Shown here piece by piece: positions 19,290-28,799 of a DNA stretch of 64,000 bases. This DNA is from Dichetophora obliterata. Taxonomy: Eukaryota; Arthropoda; Insecta; Diptera; Sciomyzidae. The notes below the pieces were generated by a model. That model did not search any database, was not told the DNA's origin, and saw nothing but the letters and a program-made list of their open reading frames with translations. The position numbers and the translations under genes were made by a program. Location of the stretch: contig OY986440.1 of NCBI GenBank assembly GCA_963920525.1, positions 12,734,680 to 12,798,679 of the forward strand, read 5' to 3'. Position 1 is the first letter of the stretch. Each line of letters starts with the position of its first letter.

Positions 19290-20234
19290 ATGACTATATA
19301 TAATATGGATAATAATAATAAACGAGATATAGTTGAAGAACTACATAAACAAGCACGGAAAAATTTTAAAAGAAGACATGTAATAATGAAAGGAATTGAT
19401 AACTTATGGCAAGCAGATTTAGTGGAAATGATTCCATATAAAAATGTTAATATGAATTATCGTTACCTTCTAACTGTTATTGACACATTTTCAAAGAAAG
19501 CATGGGCGGAGTCCATTAAAAATAAAACTGGAGAAAACGTTACAACCGCAATGAAAAGTATTTTCAACACAAGTAGCCGTATACCAAAAAATCTCCAAAC
19601 GGATGATGGGAAAGAATTTTACAACGTACATTTTAAAAGATTAATGTCATTGAAAGGTATCAATCATTATTCTACTTTTTCAACTTTAAAAGCATCAATA
19701 GTGGAACGTTTCAACAGAACTTTAAAGGGAATGATGTGGAAGGAGTTTAGCTTTAATGGAACATACAAATGGATTGATAGCTATAAAAGCCTAGTTAACC
19801 AATATAACAACACATTTCATAGAACTATTAAGATGACACCCAATGAAGTAAATTCTTTAAATGAAAAATTTATATTAAAAACTGTTTATAACAATCCAAA
19901 AATTTTTCATAAACCAAAATTTAAGTTAAATGATAATGTTAGAATAAGTAAATATAAACATACATTTGAAAAAGGGTATACACCAAATTGGACAACTGAA
20001 ATATTTAAAATCAGAAATATTCAAAATACAAACCCTACTACATACATACTTGAAGATTATCAAGGAAATGAAATCAAAGGAGGTTTCTATGAATATGAAT
20101 TAATAAAAACCAAATTTCCACAAACATATTTAGTTGAAAAAATTTTAAGAAGGCGTAATAATAGAGCTTTTGTTAAATGGTTAGGTTTTTCTTCAGACCA
20201 TAATTCTTGGATTGATGTAAATGATTTAATATAA
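19290..20234 (+). CDS. Retroviral-type integrase with chromodomain
   Basis: Inserts the element into the chromosome. The DDE core shows the first aspartate in LWQADLVEM, the second in QTDDGKEFYN and the glutamate in SIVERFNRTLK. The preceding KRDIVEELHKQARKNFKRR segment is the usual Polinton N-terminus and lacks a full HHCC zinc site. After a linker, residues about 275-314 form a chromodomain (YLVEKILRRRNNRAFVKWLGF, HNSWIDVNDLI), which in related elements can steer integration to marked chromatin. At 314 aa it is close to the common length. It starts eight bases after the previous gene. Confidence 0.94.
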   Translation: MTIYNMDNNNKRDIVEELHKQARKNFKRRHVIMKGIDNLWQADLVEMIPYKNVNMNYRYLLTVIDTFSKKAWAESIKNKTGENVTTAMKSIFNTSSRIPKNLQTDDGKEFYNVHFKRLMSLKGINHYSTFSTLKASIVERFNRTLKGMMWKEFSFNGTYKWIDSYKSLVNQYNNTFHRTIKMTPNEVNSLNEKFILKTVYNNPKIFHKPKFKLNDNVRISKYKHTFEKGYTPNWTTEIFKIRNIQNTNPTTYILEDYQGNEIKGGFYEYELIKTKFPQTYLVEKILRRRNNRAFVKWLGFSSDHNSWIDVNDLI

Positions 20235-20291
20235 ATGTAATAATGTATAAGAAACATATTTTAGTTCACTACTTAATGATTGGTCAACAAC

Positions 20292-20972
20292 ATGTCGTTT
20301 ACTTTAACAATAAATGGAAACTCATCACAACTTGTTGCAAATTATTTTCCGCCTATAGAACTCAAGCAAGATTATGTTTGTGGTTTGATTAGTTTCGACT
20401 CTTATCATTCTATTCCAAATGTGGATGATGAAAACAATTTGTTTCACATTGGTGATAAAACAATTGTAATACCAATAGGATCCTATGAATTCATGGATAT
20501 ATCTGAGAAAATTGTTGATGAATATGAACCATATAACGCTGGATTACTAGATATAAAAGCAAACTATAACACATTGCAAACAGAAATTCATAGTACCAAG
20601 GAACCAATTTTCTTCAATAGAGGTTGTTCAATTGGATCATTACTAGGATTTAGTAGAAGAATATTGGAACCTGATGTTATCAATTATTCTGATAATCCAG
20701 TAGATATTTCTAAAATAAATACAATATCAATTGAATGCAATATTATTAATGGATCTTATATAAATGAAGTATCTGTACATACAATTCATCAGTTCTCTCT
20801 TCGAGTTAGTCCAGGATACAAAATTACTGAAATACCAATGAATGTTATATATTTACCAGTTAATACAAGACAAATAAGCACTCTTGTTCTTAAAGTCGTA
20901 GATCAAGGTGGTAACCTCATTAATTTCCGTGGTGAAAAAATATCAATAAGACTACATTTAAAGCCTATATAA
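20292..20972 (+). CDS. Polinton minor capsid protein (penton-like single jelly roll)
   Basis: Sequence pattern of the predicted Polinton minor capsid protein: PIELKQDYVCGLISFDSYHS near the start, a GSYEFMDI segment, LLGFSRRILEP in the middle, and YKITEIPMNVIYLPV and the C-terminal VVDQGG...FRGEKISIRLHLK. About 226 aa, beta-rich, no membrane segment. It would occupy the vertices of the capsid. ATG at 20,292 was chosen rather than a TTG four codons upstream. It ends three bases before the next gene. Intact. Confidence 0.88.
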   Translation: MSFTLTINGNSSQLVANYFPPIELKQDYVCGLISFDSYHSIPNVDDENNLFHIGDKTIVIPIGSYEFMDISEKIVDEYEPYNAGLLDIKANYNTLQTEIHSTKEPIFFNRGCSIGSLLGFSRRILEPDVINYSDNPVDISKINTISIECNIINGSYINEVSVHTIHQFSLRVSPGYKITEIPMNVIYLPVNTRQISTLVLKVVDQGGNLINFRGEKISIRLHLKPI

Positions 20973-20975
20973 AGA

Positions 20976-21167
20976 ATGATTGTTTTTAATAAAAAGCATT
21001 TCCATAACAACTCATTCACTAGTGTACCGACAACAACAACAAAAGAAGAATCAAATTCAAATAAAAAACCTACTTTTAAGAAACCCACACATATAATTTA
21101 TCTAACAAAATCGAACAAAGAGTTTTTAGAAAGCATTGGATTACAATTAAAAAAACAACATGAGTGA
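20976..21167 (+). CDS. Small Polinton protein between capsid genes (63 aa)
   Basis: Starts three bases after the minor capsid stop and overlaps the major capsid start by eight bases (its end reads CATGAGTGA, which contains the next ATG). A basic, disordered Thr/Lys-rich front leads to a short conserved-looking tail, LTKSNKEFLESIGLQLK, of a type I have seen at this place in other Polintons. Perhaps a capsid cement or scaffold peptide; not known. Confidence 0.7.
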   Translation: MIVFNKKHFHNNSFTSVPTTTTKEESNSNKKPTFKKPTHIIYLTKSNKEFLESIGLQLKKQHE

Positions 21168-22344
21168 CGTAATTAATGTTCTGTATAGACCATTTATTGA
21201 CGATAGTATAGTGAAAAAAGATTACCACAGCTATACATCATATTTACAATCATTTAAAAATAATGATGAAATACGTATACCAATACAAAACCAGGACTTG
21301 TATGTATTACTAAGTGAGAGTGTTTTGTATATTGAAGGATTTGTATCCAACAGCGATAGTTCTACTTCAAAAACTGTTAAACTCTTAAACAATTGTATAG
21401 CATACTTATTTGATGAAATTCGTTATGAGATGAATGGCGTAGAAATTGATCGTACAAGACAATTGGGAATCGCGTCAGATATGAAAAATTATGTTTCGCT
21501 TAATAAATTCGAAAGTACAAATCTTCAAAACGCTGGATGGTGTCCATTTGAAAAAAATAATGTTGTACTTAAAACGGGACATTTTAATTTTTGTGTTCCT
21601 TTAAAGACCTTACTTGGATTTGCTGAAGATTTTGATAAATTAATTGTGAATTGTAAACATGAATTGATTTTGATGCGAACTAAAGATGATAAGAATATAA
21701 TGAGTTCAACTACTATCACCGATAATCTTGTGTTAAGCCTCTTGAATATCACATGGAAAGTACCACACATTCAACTTTCAGATGATTACCGATTGAAAAT
21801 GTTAAAAACAATAAATAGTAAAATACCACTTAATATATCATTTAGAAGCTGGGATGTTTATCATAATCCTTCTCTTGTAGAAAGTACAAATATTTTATGG
21901 AATGTCAAACTAGCAGGTGAAAATGAAAGACCACGATACATAATTTTAGCATTTAGAAACAATAATGAGTTCACACATTGTAACTTATCAGATGTAAAAG
22001 TTCATCTTAACTCTGATGTATATCCCTATGACGATCTCAACATTAGATTTGATCATAATCGTTACGCTTTACTCTATGATATGTATCAAAAATTTCAACA
22101 AGGATACTATGGACGTTCTCCACAACCACTTTTATCACCAGAAAATTTTGTTAACATTGCACCAATAATTGTTTTAAATGTCTCTCATCAGAATGAGAGT
22201 GTAAAAGGAGGACCAATAGATATTAGAATTGAATTAAAATTTCGAGCGAATGTCCCTCCAAGTACATCAGCTTATTGTATGCTTATTCACGATAAAATGT
22301 ATGAATATATACCGCTCACAAATGTTATTAAAAAAATAATTTAA
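21160..22344 (+). CDS. Polinton major capsid protein (double jelly roll)
   Basis: The main shell protein. The sequence has the known Polinton major-capsid pattern: an N-terminal YHSYTSYLQSF segment, a first beta-rich half with LNNCIAYLFDEIRYEMNGVEID, a linker around WCPFEKN, FNFCVPLKTLLGFAEDF, and a second half with IRFDHNRYALLYDMY and a late IDIRIELKFRANVP strand. At 394 aa it is at the compact end of the family. Intact from ATG to stop, and preceded by the overlapping small gene. This is the strongest evidence that the element could once form particles. Confidence 0.92.
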   Translation: MSDVINVLYRPFIDDSIVKKDYHSYTSYLQSFKNNDEIRIPIQNQDLYVLLSESVLYIEGFVSNSDSSTSKTVKLLNNCIAYLFDEIRYEMNGVEIDRTRQLGIASDMKNYVSLNKFESTNLQNAGWCPFEKNNVVLKTGHFNFCVPLKTLLGFAEDFDKLIVNCKHELILMRTKDDKNIMSSTTITDNLVLSLLNITWKVPHIQLSDDYRLKMLKTINSKIPLNISFRSWDVYHNPSLVESTNILWNVKLAGENERPRYIILAFRNNNEFTHCNLSDVKVHLNSDVYPYDDLNIRFDHNRYALLYDMYQKFQQGYYGRSPQPLLSPENFVNIAPIIVLNVSHQNESVKGGPIDIRIELKFRANVPPSTSAYCMLIHDKMYEYIPLTNVIKKII

Positions 22345-22366
22345 TAAAAAATATACACATGCGTTC

Positions 22367-22375
22367 TATATAAAT
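22367..22375 (+). promoter_or_regulatory. Candidate TATA box of the 177-aa gene
   Basis: TATATAAAT about 40 bases upstream of the ATG, in the short gap after the major capsid gene. Confidence 0.4.
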
Positions 22376-22411
22376 AAGAGTTTTGATGACTGCGGCTATT
22401 TATTTAACACA

Positions 22412-22823
22412 ATGTTTGCAACTGTTGATGTTCAAGGTTTTAAAATCTATGATAATCGTTTTATTGTTAAGGAGATAGCAGTCGTATTTAGTGAAGATGA
22501 ATTTCACTGTTTCCACATAAAAGCTCCATTCGAATTCAAGGATCTATGTGAAGATGATCAACGTCAATCCAATTGGTTAAAATTAAATCATCATAATTTA
22601 TCATGGAATTATGGAAGTGACTCATTTAAAAACACCCAAAGCTATTTTAAATCTCTATTGAAGAATAAAAAAGTATACGTAAAGGGGACGGAGAAACAAA
22701 AATGGATTGAAGAATTTTTAAAACAGCGTGTTTTCAATATCGAAGATATTTCACAATGTGATGAAATAAACTTATCAATATTATATAATATGTATCCAAG
22801 AACATGTCAATGTCAATATCACT

Positions 22824-22854
<31 letters not shown>

Positions 22855-22945
22855 AACAGGGAAACAACGTCAAATAAGATGTGCTTTAAAATCAGCGTTA
22901 CGTTTAAATGAATACATGTTACAAAACAATCTGTATTATAAATAA
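22412..22945 (+). CDS. Conserved Polinton accessory protein, VQGF type (177 aa)
   Basis: Starts MFATVDVQGFKIYDNRFIVK and continues KEIAVVF, HIKAPFEF, WLKLNHHNLSWNYG. I recognise this pattern from other insect Polintons and related elements. The order of acidic residue, KE, and WL...HH...W..G suggests an RNase H-like or exonuclease-type fold, but I cannot show a catalytic set. A (AAC)9-10 run at 22,827-22,855 encodes polyasparagine near the C-terminus and is likely unstable in length. Intact. Confidence 0.65.
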
Positions 22946-22967
22946 ATAAAACATAATAAAGACTTTT

Positions 22968-22976
22968 TATATAAAA
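22968..22976 (+). promoter_or_regulatory. Candidate TATA box before a signal-peptide ORF
   Basis: TATATAAAA about 75 bases before the small ORF at 23,052. Confidence 0.3.
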
Positions 22977-23051
22977 CCAGCCAAACTAGATATTCTTATC
23001 ATTTTATACTGAAATTTAGTAGCGTGTATATCTCTAAGAATAAAACATAAG

Positions 23052-23114
23052 ATGAAATTAATTCTATTTTTAACATTATTTTTCGTTTTAAGAAATGTGT
23101 CTAGTGTACCATAA
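23052..23114 (+). CDS. Tiny ORF encoding a signal-peptide-like sequence (20 aa)
   Basis: ATG to TAA gives 20 residues that are almost entirely a hydrophobic secretion signal with a cleavage-like end (MKLILFLTLFFVLRNVSSVP). It may be a small membrane or secreted peptide, the first exon of a secreted protein whose rest is lost or lies across an intron, or chance. No downstream exon is evident. Confidence 0.35.
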   Translation: MKLILFLTLFFVLRNVSSVP

Positions 23115-23148
23115 AATAAAAACATATCAAATATATTTTTTATTAAAA

Positions 23149-23487
23149 CTATTTATTTTGTTTAATTTTATTGTTTTTTTCAGTATTATAAAACTCAAAA
23201 TCAGTTTTATTGCTGTTGCCATCCATCAATTTTTTAAATGTAAATGATCCTGTGTTCATCGCCTCCAGAGTTTTATCCTTTATTTCATTATAGCATTGTG
23301 GTAGAAAGATTACATTTTTTTCCAGTTCCAGCATGATTTTTGTCCCAAAGATGGTGTCTTTCCGTTCCGCTTTCAGAATTCGTAATTGCTTATTTAGAGG
23401 GATATCAGACAACCTTAAACATTGCTTTATGAATCCTGTTTTTTGATTTAATTTAATATTATTGAGATCCTCTAATATTTCACTCAT
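23149..23487 (-). CDS. Small Polinton accessory protein (112 aa)
   Basis: Transcribed against its neighbours. The centre reads RILKAERKDTIFGTKIMLELEKNVIFLPQCY, a strand-turn-strand pattern (basic strand, FG turn, acidic strand, FLP) of a small domain that recurs in insect elements. An OB-like nucleic-acid-binding fold is possible but unproven. ATG at 23,487 was preferred to an in-frame GTG ten codons upstream. The tail is Lys/Asn-rich. Intact. Confidence 0.6.
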   Translation of the reverse strand: MSEILEDLNNIKLNQKTGFIKQCLRLSDIPLNKQLRILKAERKDTIFGTKIMLELEKNVIFLPQCYNEIKDKTLEAMNTGSFTFKKLMDGNSNKTDFEFYNTEKNNKIKQNK

Positions 23488-23631
23488 TTTAATTTTGTAT
23501 ATGTTTTTTCTTTTCACGACTTGATTAACGTTTGTTCAAAACATTAAAAACTGAATGTTAAATGTCAATAAGTTTCTTGACATTTTATAGTGTTTCCCAT
23601 TAGAGCGCGAGTTGAAAAATCATTTCTAGAA

Positions 23632-23750
23632 ATTTTAATTCTTATCTAGACATTATTGCGGTTTTGGGTTTTAATAAATTCAAGAAATTTTCATTCTTAT
23701 CTATACATTATCGCGGTTTTGGTTTTAATAAAGAATAATTAAAAAAATAT
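23632..23750 (+). repeat. Two 60-bp direct repeats with GCGGTTTTG core
   Basis: TTCTTATCTAGACATTATTGCGG and TTCTTATCTATACATTATCGCGG head two near-identical units just before the 96-aa gene. The GCGGTTTT core echoes the terminal repeats. Confidence 0.7.
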
Positions 23751-23789
23751 ATTAGTTTAAAGTATACCTCTCACCATCAACAATCACAT

Positions 23790-24080
23790 ATGGTTTCATC
23801 GTGTGAACTAGAAAAGTTCTTAATAAAATATGAAAAATCAATAGACCCTGATCATGTTAAAGCTTTTCAAGACATGATTACAGAAATGAGATCATCTCTA
23901 CGTTTTGCATACTCTATACATGGTTTACATAGGGTAGACTGCTGTTATGCTGAAAATTCGGATAAGGAAATGTGTGACATTTGTAATTGCGCAACTTTGT
24001 GGTCACGATACCAAACTATGAGAAAAGTCTATAATTTGTATGCAGCTATCTTTAAGGAACCACGGTGGACTTCCTATTAG
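23790..24080 (+). CDS. Cysteine-rich Polinton orphan protein (96 aa)
   Basis: Last gene before the right end. The C-terminal half has DCCYAENSDKEMCDICNC, with cysteine spacing that could bind zinc, between two helical stretches. No signal peptide. No family recognised. It is intact with a normal ATG. Its position near the end resembles that of small regulatory genes in other elements, but that is only context. Confidence 0.6.
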   Translation: MVSSCELEKFLIKYEKSIDPDHVKAFQDMITEMRSSLRFAYSIHGLHRVDCCYAENSDKEMCDICNCATLWSRYQTMRKVYNLYAAIFKEPRWTSY

Positions 24081-24185
24081 TGATAAGACATTAAGCTTGT
24101 ATTGTAACATGTATTCTAAATGTTTAATAAAATTTATTTTAAAATATTTCATAACTGTCTTTTAATATTTGATTTTAATGGTTAT

Positions 24186-24399
24186 ATTATCAAAAAACCG
24201 CAGAAGACAATTCATTATTTTCCCATGCATTGATAAAACATAATTTTTATATTTTTTATGGAACTGATTATCAAAAACCGCAGAATACAATTTATTATTT
24301 TCTCAAGCATTAATAAAACACAAATTTTTATATTTTTATGGAACTGATTATCAAAAAGCGCAAAACGGACGGACGGACGGAGATAACAAAAATGTTTAC
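24186..24399 (-). repeat. Extra subterminal repeat units at the right end
   Basis: About two further diverged units of AACCGCAGAAKACAATTYATTATTTT ... GGAACTGATTATCAAAAA adjoin the right terminal repeat. The left end has no counterpart, so the inverted repeats are lopsided in unit number. Confidence 0.8.
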
Positions 24400-24652
24400 A
24401 TTTTATACAACTTCTTATCAAAACCGCAGAAGACAATTTGTTATTTTCTCAAACATTGAAAAACAAAAATGTTTACATTTTTATGGAACTGCTTATCAAA
24501 AACCGCAAAACGGACGGACGGACGGAGATAACAAAAATGTTTACATTTTATACAACTTCTTATCAAAAACCGCAAAAAGTGTCGTCAACTTGCACAAGCG
24601 GCTCCATTGCTCCATTGCTCCATTGTCCCAGAAACCCCATATCATACCTACT
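24400..24652 (-). repeat. Polinton terminal inverted repeat, right
   Basis: Reverse complement of the left end, no mismatch seen, closing with CATACCTACT. Confidence 0.95.
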
Positions 24653-24658
24653 AGAATG
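24653..24658. other. Target-site duplication, right (AGAATG)
   Basis: Identical to the six bases before the left end of the element. Confidence 0.95.
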
Positions 24659-25121
24659 CATGTTAACAAAAAAAAAAGCAATATAAATATCAAATTAAAA
24701 TAAAAAATTACTCTGAACATTTCATGACTTGAACATACAAGTCCTCTGATGTGCTGGTCCAACACCTTATCCAGTCGTCTAACTGAGTTGTTAACAAAGT
24801 TTCACTTTTTTGCATCATTACGAATGCAAGTAAGCTTTCGGAAACGTGGGTTCGAGACAAAAAATTTATTTTTTTCTTATTTTTTTAATTTATATTTTTT
24901 TATAAATTTTTCTGTTTATTTAAAATTTTTAATAAAAACTTTTTTTGACAATTTCTTCATACAAACCTAAATGTAAGTTCGTAGTCCAAAAATAGTCTAA
25001 AACTTAAACTTTTTTTAGATAAAAATATAGTACTTTTTGAATTAGAAATTTCTTTAAACCAAAGAGTGGATTTAAAATTAGTTCAAATTTTTAACCGTGT
25101 ACTTATCAACATTTTGCATTG
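24659..25121. other. Non-coding right flank of the Polinton
   Basis: AT-rich DNA with poly-T runs. No gene recognised. Confidence 0.4.
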
Positions 25122-25129
25122 ATTATTAT

Positions 25130-25826
25130 CAGGGCTAGGATTTCGAGTTTTAGTTTTAAGGTAATTTTTACTAGATTCAGGGCATTTTTGGGTAATTTGT
25201 AGCGATTTTTGAGTTATTTTATTGTCATTTTTGGACATTTTTAAGTTTTAGAGCATTTTTCAGGTTTTAGGTAATTTTAGCGAAATTTTAATAGAATTTT
25301 TTTTTCGTTTTTTCGTATGAAAAAATGTACATTTTTTAACATATTCCTTCAACAATAGAATCTTTTAAATCAACAGCATTACCTATCGAAAAAGGAGTAG
25401 CTTTGTTTATAGACCTCGATAGAAACTGACGAAAGGGTATGTAGAAAGAAGAACAAGTGCTTGATAAAAGCTCAGAATTTTTTATAAAAGCTCAGAATTA
25501 AAAGAGGAACTTACATTCGATGACATATCGTCTTTTAAATATTTTCCTATCGTCAGTGCAGAAGTAGAAATAAGTTTTTCTGTTTGCAAAAACGACGTTC
25601 CTTCAATTTTAAAAAAATTAAAAATTACCTTTTTATATACTGTAACGCTATGTATTAAAATTTTATACAATAAATTTTAAATTTAGTAATGTTTTACTTT
25701 TAAAGCTTTATTTTTTTATGTAATTGTTTGCGTTTTTTCGGTAATTTTCTGCAGTTTTTAGGTCATTTTTGTCATTTTTTTATGTCATTTTCTGCAGTTT
25801 TTTAGGTCATCAAAATCCGAGCCCTG
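25130..25826 (+). mobile_element. Non-autonomous hAT-type element, 697 bp
   Basis: Ends CAGGGCTAGGATTTCGA and TCAAAATCCGAGCCCTG are imperfect inverted repeats. They are flanked by a perfect 8-bp duplication ATTATTAT (25,122-25,129 and 25,827-25,834), the hAT signature. The inside is AT-rich with many GGTCATTTTT/GGCATTTTT words and no transposase. A partial second copy begins at 62,372. Confidence 0.88.
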
Positions 25827-25834
25827 ATTATTAT

Positions 25835-26959
25835 ACATCACTACTCGAAAGTGTCTTTAATATAATGGTGCACTTTATTTTACCAAATTCAGAAAAAAGG
25901 ACTTTGTGCAAAAAACGGGTTGTTCTACAAAAATTTTTATGTACGCAAAAACACGCCTACTCAGTTAAAACGATTGTAGTGGATAAATAATTCACTTTGC
26001 CATGGCGGGCTGCAAAAACAAAAAAAAGTGAGAAATGTGCGCAAGTGTATATGTTTTCACGTAATTTATTTTCAGTAGAGATTTTTTTGTTTTTTGCTCA
26101 CAATTAAAATTCGTAGTCTCGTTTATGTCAACTTAACCAATATAATACATACATTCATTTACACGCACATATAAAAATACATATAGAGGTATATGCATAC
26201 ATGTATGTATATATTTTATAAATACACACATATGTATACATCATATGTATCTATGCTGTTGTATAACTTACGTACATATATGTATATATTTGAGTGTTTT
26301 TATTTTTTAGTTTGACTTAGTATATATATTCTTATCTTAATTCAATGCTGTCAATAAAGAAAACATTTTGTTAAAATTGATTTAAATTAAATGTTCTAAT
26401 CAAATTTTTATTAACGAGTTTTAGACTCTTTGCCTTTTTAAGTATTTTATTACCTACTTATTTTAAAACTAAAAAGTATTTAAAAAAAAGATTCGTATTA
26501 AAATAAGATATCAAAGTTGTTTTTTTTATTTTTATTATTAAATAATAAGAATAATATATCTTGACAAATACATGTAAAATATTTTTTATGCTCTAGTGTT
26601 CTTTATATATAACAGCATTCAAAATGGTTTCATTTATTATGATTATATATATATATTTATATATATATATTTAAAAAAATATTTCATTCGTATAGTTTCT
26701 GTTTAAAGTCGAAAATAGTTTTAAATTTATTTTTTTTTGCTTTGACTTAATTTTTAATTCAAATACTTTTATTTAAACGTATGCAAACTATTAACAAATC
26801 ACATATTGAAATTTTAAATATATTAGAATGTATATAGGTATATTAGAGTGTTCCTTATGGCACAAAATTTCATATTTCTCAAATCGTCAGTCGAATTATG
26901 ATTTGTAAACACAAATAACACAGCCACACAAAAAAAAGTCAAGATTCACAGGGTAGCAC
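25835..26959. other. Non-coding, AT-rich spacer
   Basis: Contains ATATAC/TATGTA simple repeats near 26,160-26,300 and TATA runs near 26,640. No gene seen. Confidence 0.4.
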
Positions 26960-27773
26960 CCCCTACCACCGTTTTTGGGTGCGCTAAAACTGAACATGAT
27001 CATAAACAAATTTTAACTAGTTAGATTTCACCGTTACCATGAGGGTTGAAATGTATTTTCTCATACAAAATCGAGTGGGGTGTATATTTCTACGTTTTCT
27101 GGGTCACTGAGAAAAAAGGAGGCTATTTCACCTCTCTCATAGCGCCACTTTGGCACTCCCATACGCCCCCTTATGGGGGTTAAAATGTATTTTCTCATAC
27201 AAAACCGAGTGGTGTGTGAATTACTATGTTTTCTAGGTCACTGAGAACGAAGTAGGCTGTTTAACATAATCTCGATTGAAATGTCGATCAATAGCGCCAC
27301 TTTTTCACCCCCATGCGTCCCCTTATGGGGGTTGAAATGTATTTTCTCATACAAAACCGAGTGGGGTGTATATTTCTATGTTTTCTGGGTCACTGAGCAC
27401 GAAGTAGGCTATTGGACATAATTTCGATTAAAATTTTTACCCATAGCGCTACTTTGCCACCCCCCATACGCCCCCTTATGGGGGTTGAAATGTATTTTCT
27501 CACACAAAACCGAGTGGGGTGTCTATTCCTATGTTTTCTGGGTCACTGAGAACGAACGAGACTTTTTCACATAATATCGATTAAAGTGTCAACCAATAGC
27601 GCCACTTTGCCACCCCGATACGCCCCCTTATGGGAGTTGAAATGTATTTTCTCATACAAATTCTAGTGGGGTTTGAAGGAAGCTAATTCATACGATCTTA
27701 ATTAAAGTGTTGACCCATAGCGCCACTTTGGCACTTCCATGCGCCCCCTTGTGGGTGTTGAAATGTATTTTTC
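26960..27773 (+). repeat. Tandem repeat array, unit about 153 bp, left part
   Basis: Units recur at about 27,043, 27,175, 27,327, 27,480, 27,633 and 27,757. Each runs GTTGAAATGTATTTTCTCAT, ACAAAACCGAGTGGGGTGT, GGGTCACTGAGAACGAAG, AATAGCGCCACTTTGCCACC and ACGCCCCCTTATGGG. The first and last units are shorter. No coding content. Confidence 0.9.
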
Positions 27774-28044
27774 AGGGACCGAAAATATTTTTTATTCTAT
27801 ATTTCTTAGCAGAAAAGTTGGGCAATTTTAACCCATAGAAATATTCGTTATAAATAACTTTTTATTTTTAAGACAAATTTTTTTTGGTTACCGCATAACT
27901 TTTATATTTGAGAAATACGTTTTTAAGGTTGACTAATAACAGTTATTTTCTTTTGGGATGGACTCACACCTCTTAGCCGTGGTCGATATAGGGTAATCAT
28001 CTAAAAGTTTTTGACGCCATGGTGGACCTACAAATTGATTTTCA

Positions 28045-28520
28045 TATTCGGTTACTTAGCCGAATACCTTTTACTAAGCGATTACATAACTGCAGACTGA
28101 TGAATGAAGAGATTACCAAGCGATTGCTTAGCTGAATACCGGTTACTAAGCAATTACATAACCGAAGGCAGATTACTGAAGAGATTAGTAAGTGATTACT
28201 AAGCCGAATACCGGTTACTAAGCAATTACATAACCGAAGAATGATTAAAGAAGCGACTACCAAGCAATTACTTAGCCGAATACCGGTTACTAAGCGATTA
28301 CAAAACCGAAGGCTGATTACTGAAGAGATTACTAAGTGATTACTTAGCTGAATACCGGTTACTAAGCGATTACATAACCACAGACTCATTACTGAAGAGA
28401 TTACCAAGCGTTTACTTAGCCGAATATTAGTTACTAAGCGATTAAATAACCGCAGACTGATTTCTGAAGAGACTACCAATTACTAAGCAAGTAAATAACC
28501 GAAGACATATTACTGAAGAG
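28045..28520 (+). repeat. Foldback left arm: tandem repeat of about 75 bp
   Basis: Six or so units with GGTTACTAAGCGATTACATAA, CCGAAGACTGATTACTGAAG and AGATTACCAAGCGATTACTT. They read as a spurious open frame on the minus strand. Confidence 0.88.
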
Positions 28521-28799
28521 ATTACCAATTTCGAGAACAAAAAAATATCTTCAACAGGCTCAAAAGCGACAGCACGATTAGCCATTACACTTTTGACCTA
28601 CGGACACCCATCTTCCAGTTATTAAACGCTGCATACATAGGATACTATAATAAGAATGTATTTTTCAATAAAGACAATACATAATACATACATATTAAAA
28701 AGTTTTTGAGAGCTACTGGACCTTTTCCAGAATTCGGTCATTGCGAATCTGATGTTAGAATTTAAACCTAATTTTGAAAACTATACATAACTTATCATC

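Larger units (their letters stand above)
8304..24652 (+). mobile_element. Complete Polinton/Maverick transposon, 16,349 bp
   Basis: The element starts AG and ends CT, has 253-bp terminal inverted repeats that I read as identical, and a perfect 6-bp target duplication. It encodes the Polinton hallmark set: family B polymerase, retroviral-type integrase, adenain-like protease, packaging ATPase, and minor and major capsid proteins. It therefore has the gene content of a protein-primed, self-replicating element able in principle to form virions. This copy cannot be autonomous as it stands: the polymerase gene carries stops and a frameshift, and one large gene has stops and a mariner inside. Identical ends indicate recent insertion or recent homogenisation of the ends. 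Confidence 0.96.

Noticed and set aside
28042..28479. A 145-codon open frame of repeating RLCNRLVTGIRLSNRL-like units (and a mirror frame at 28,802-29,050)
   Set aside because: It is the translation of the foldback arm repeats; the unit length happens to keep frame, and nothing else supports a protein.
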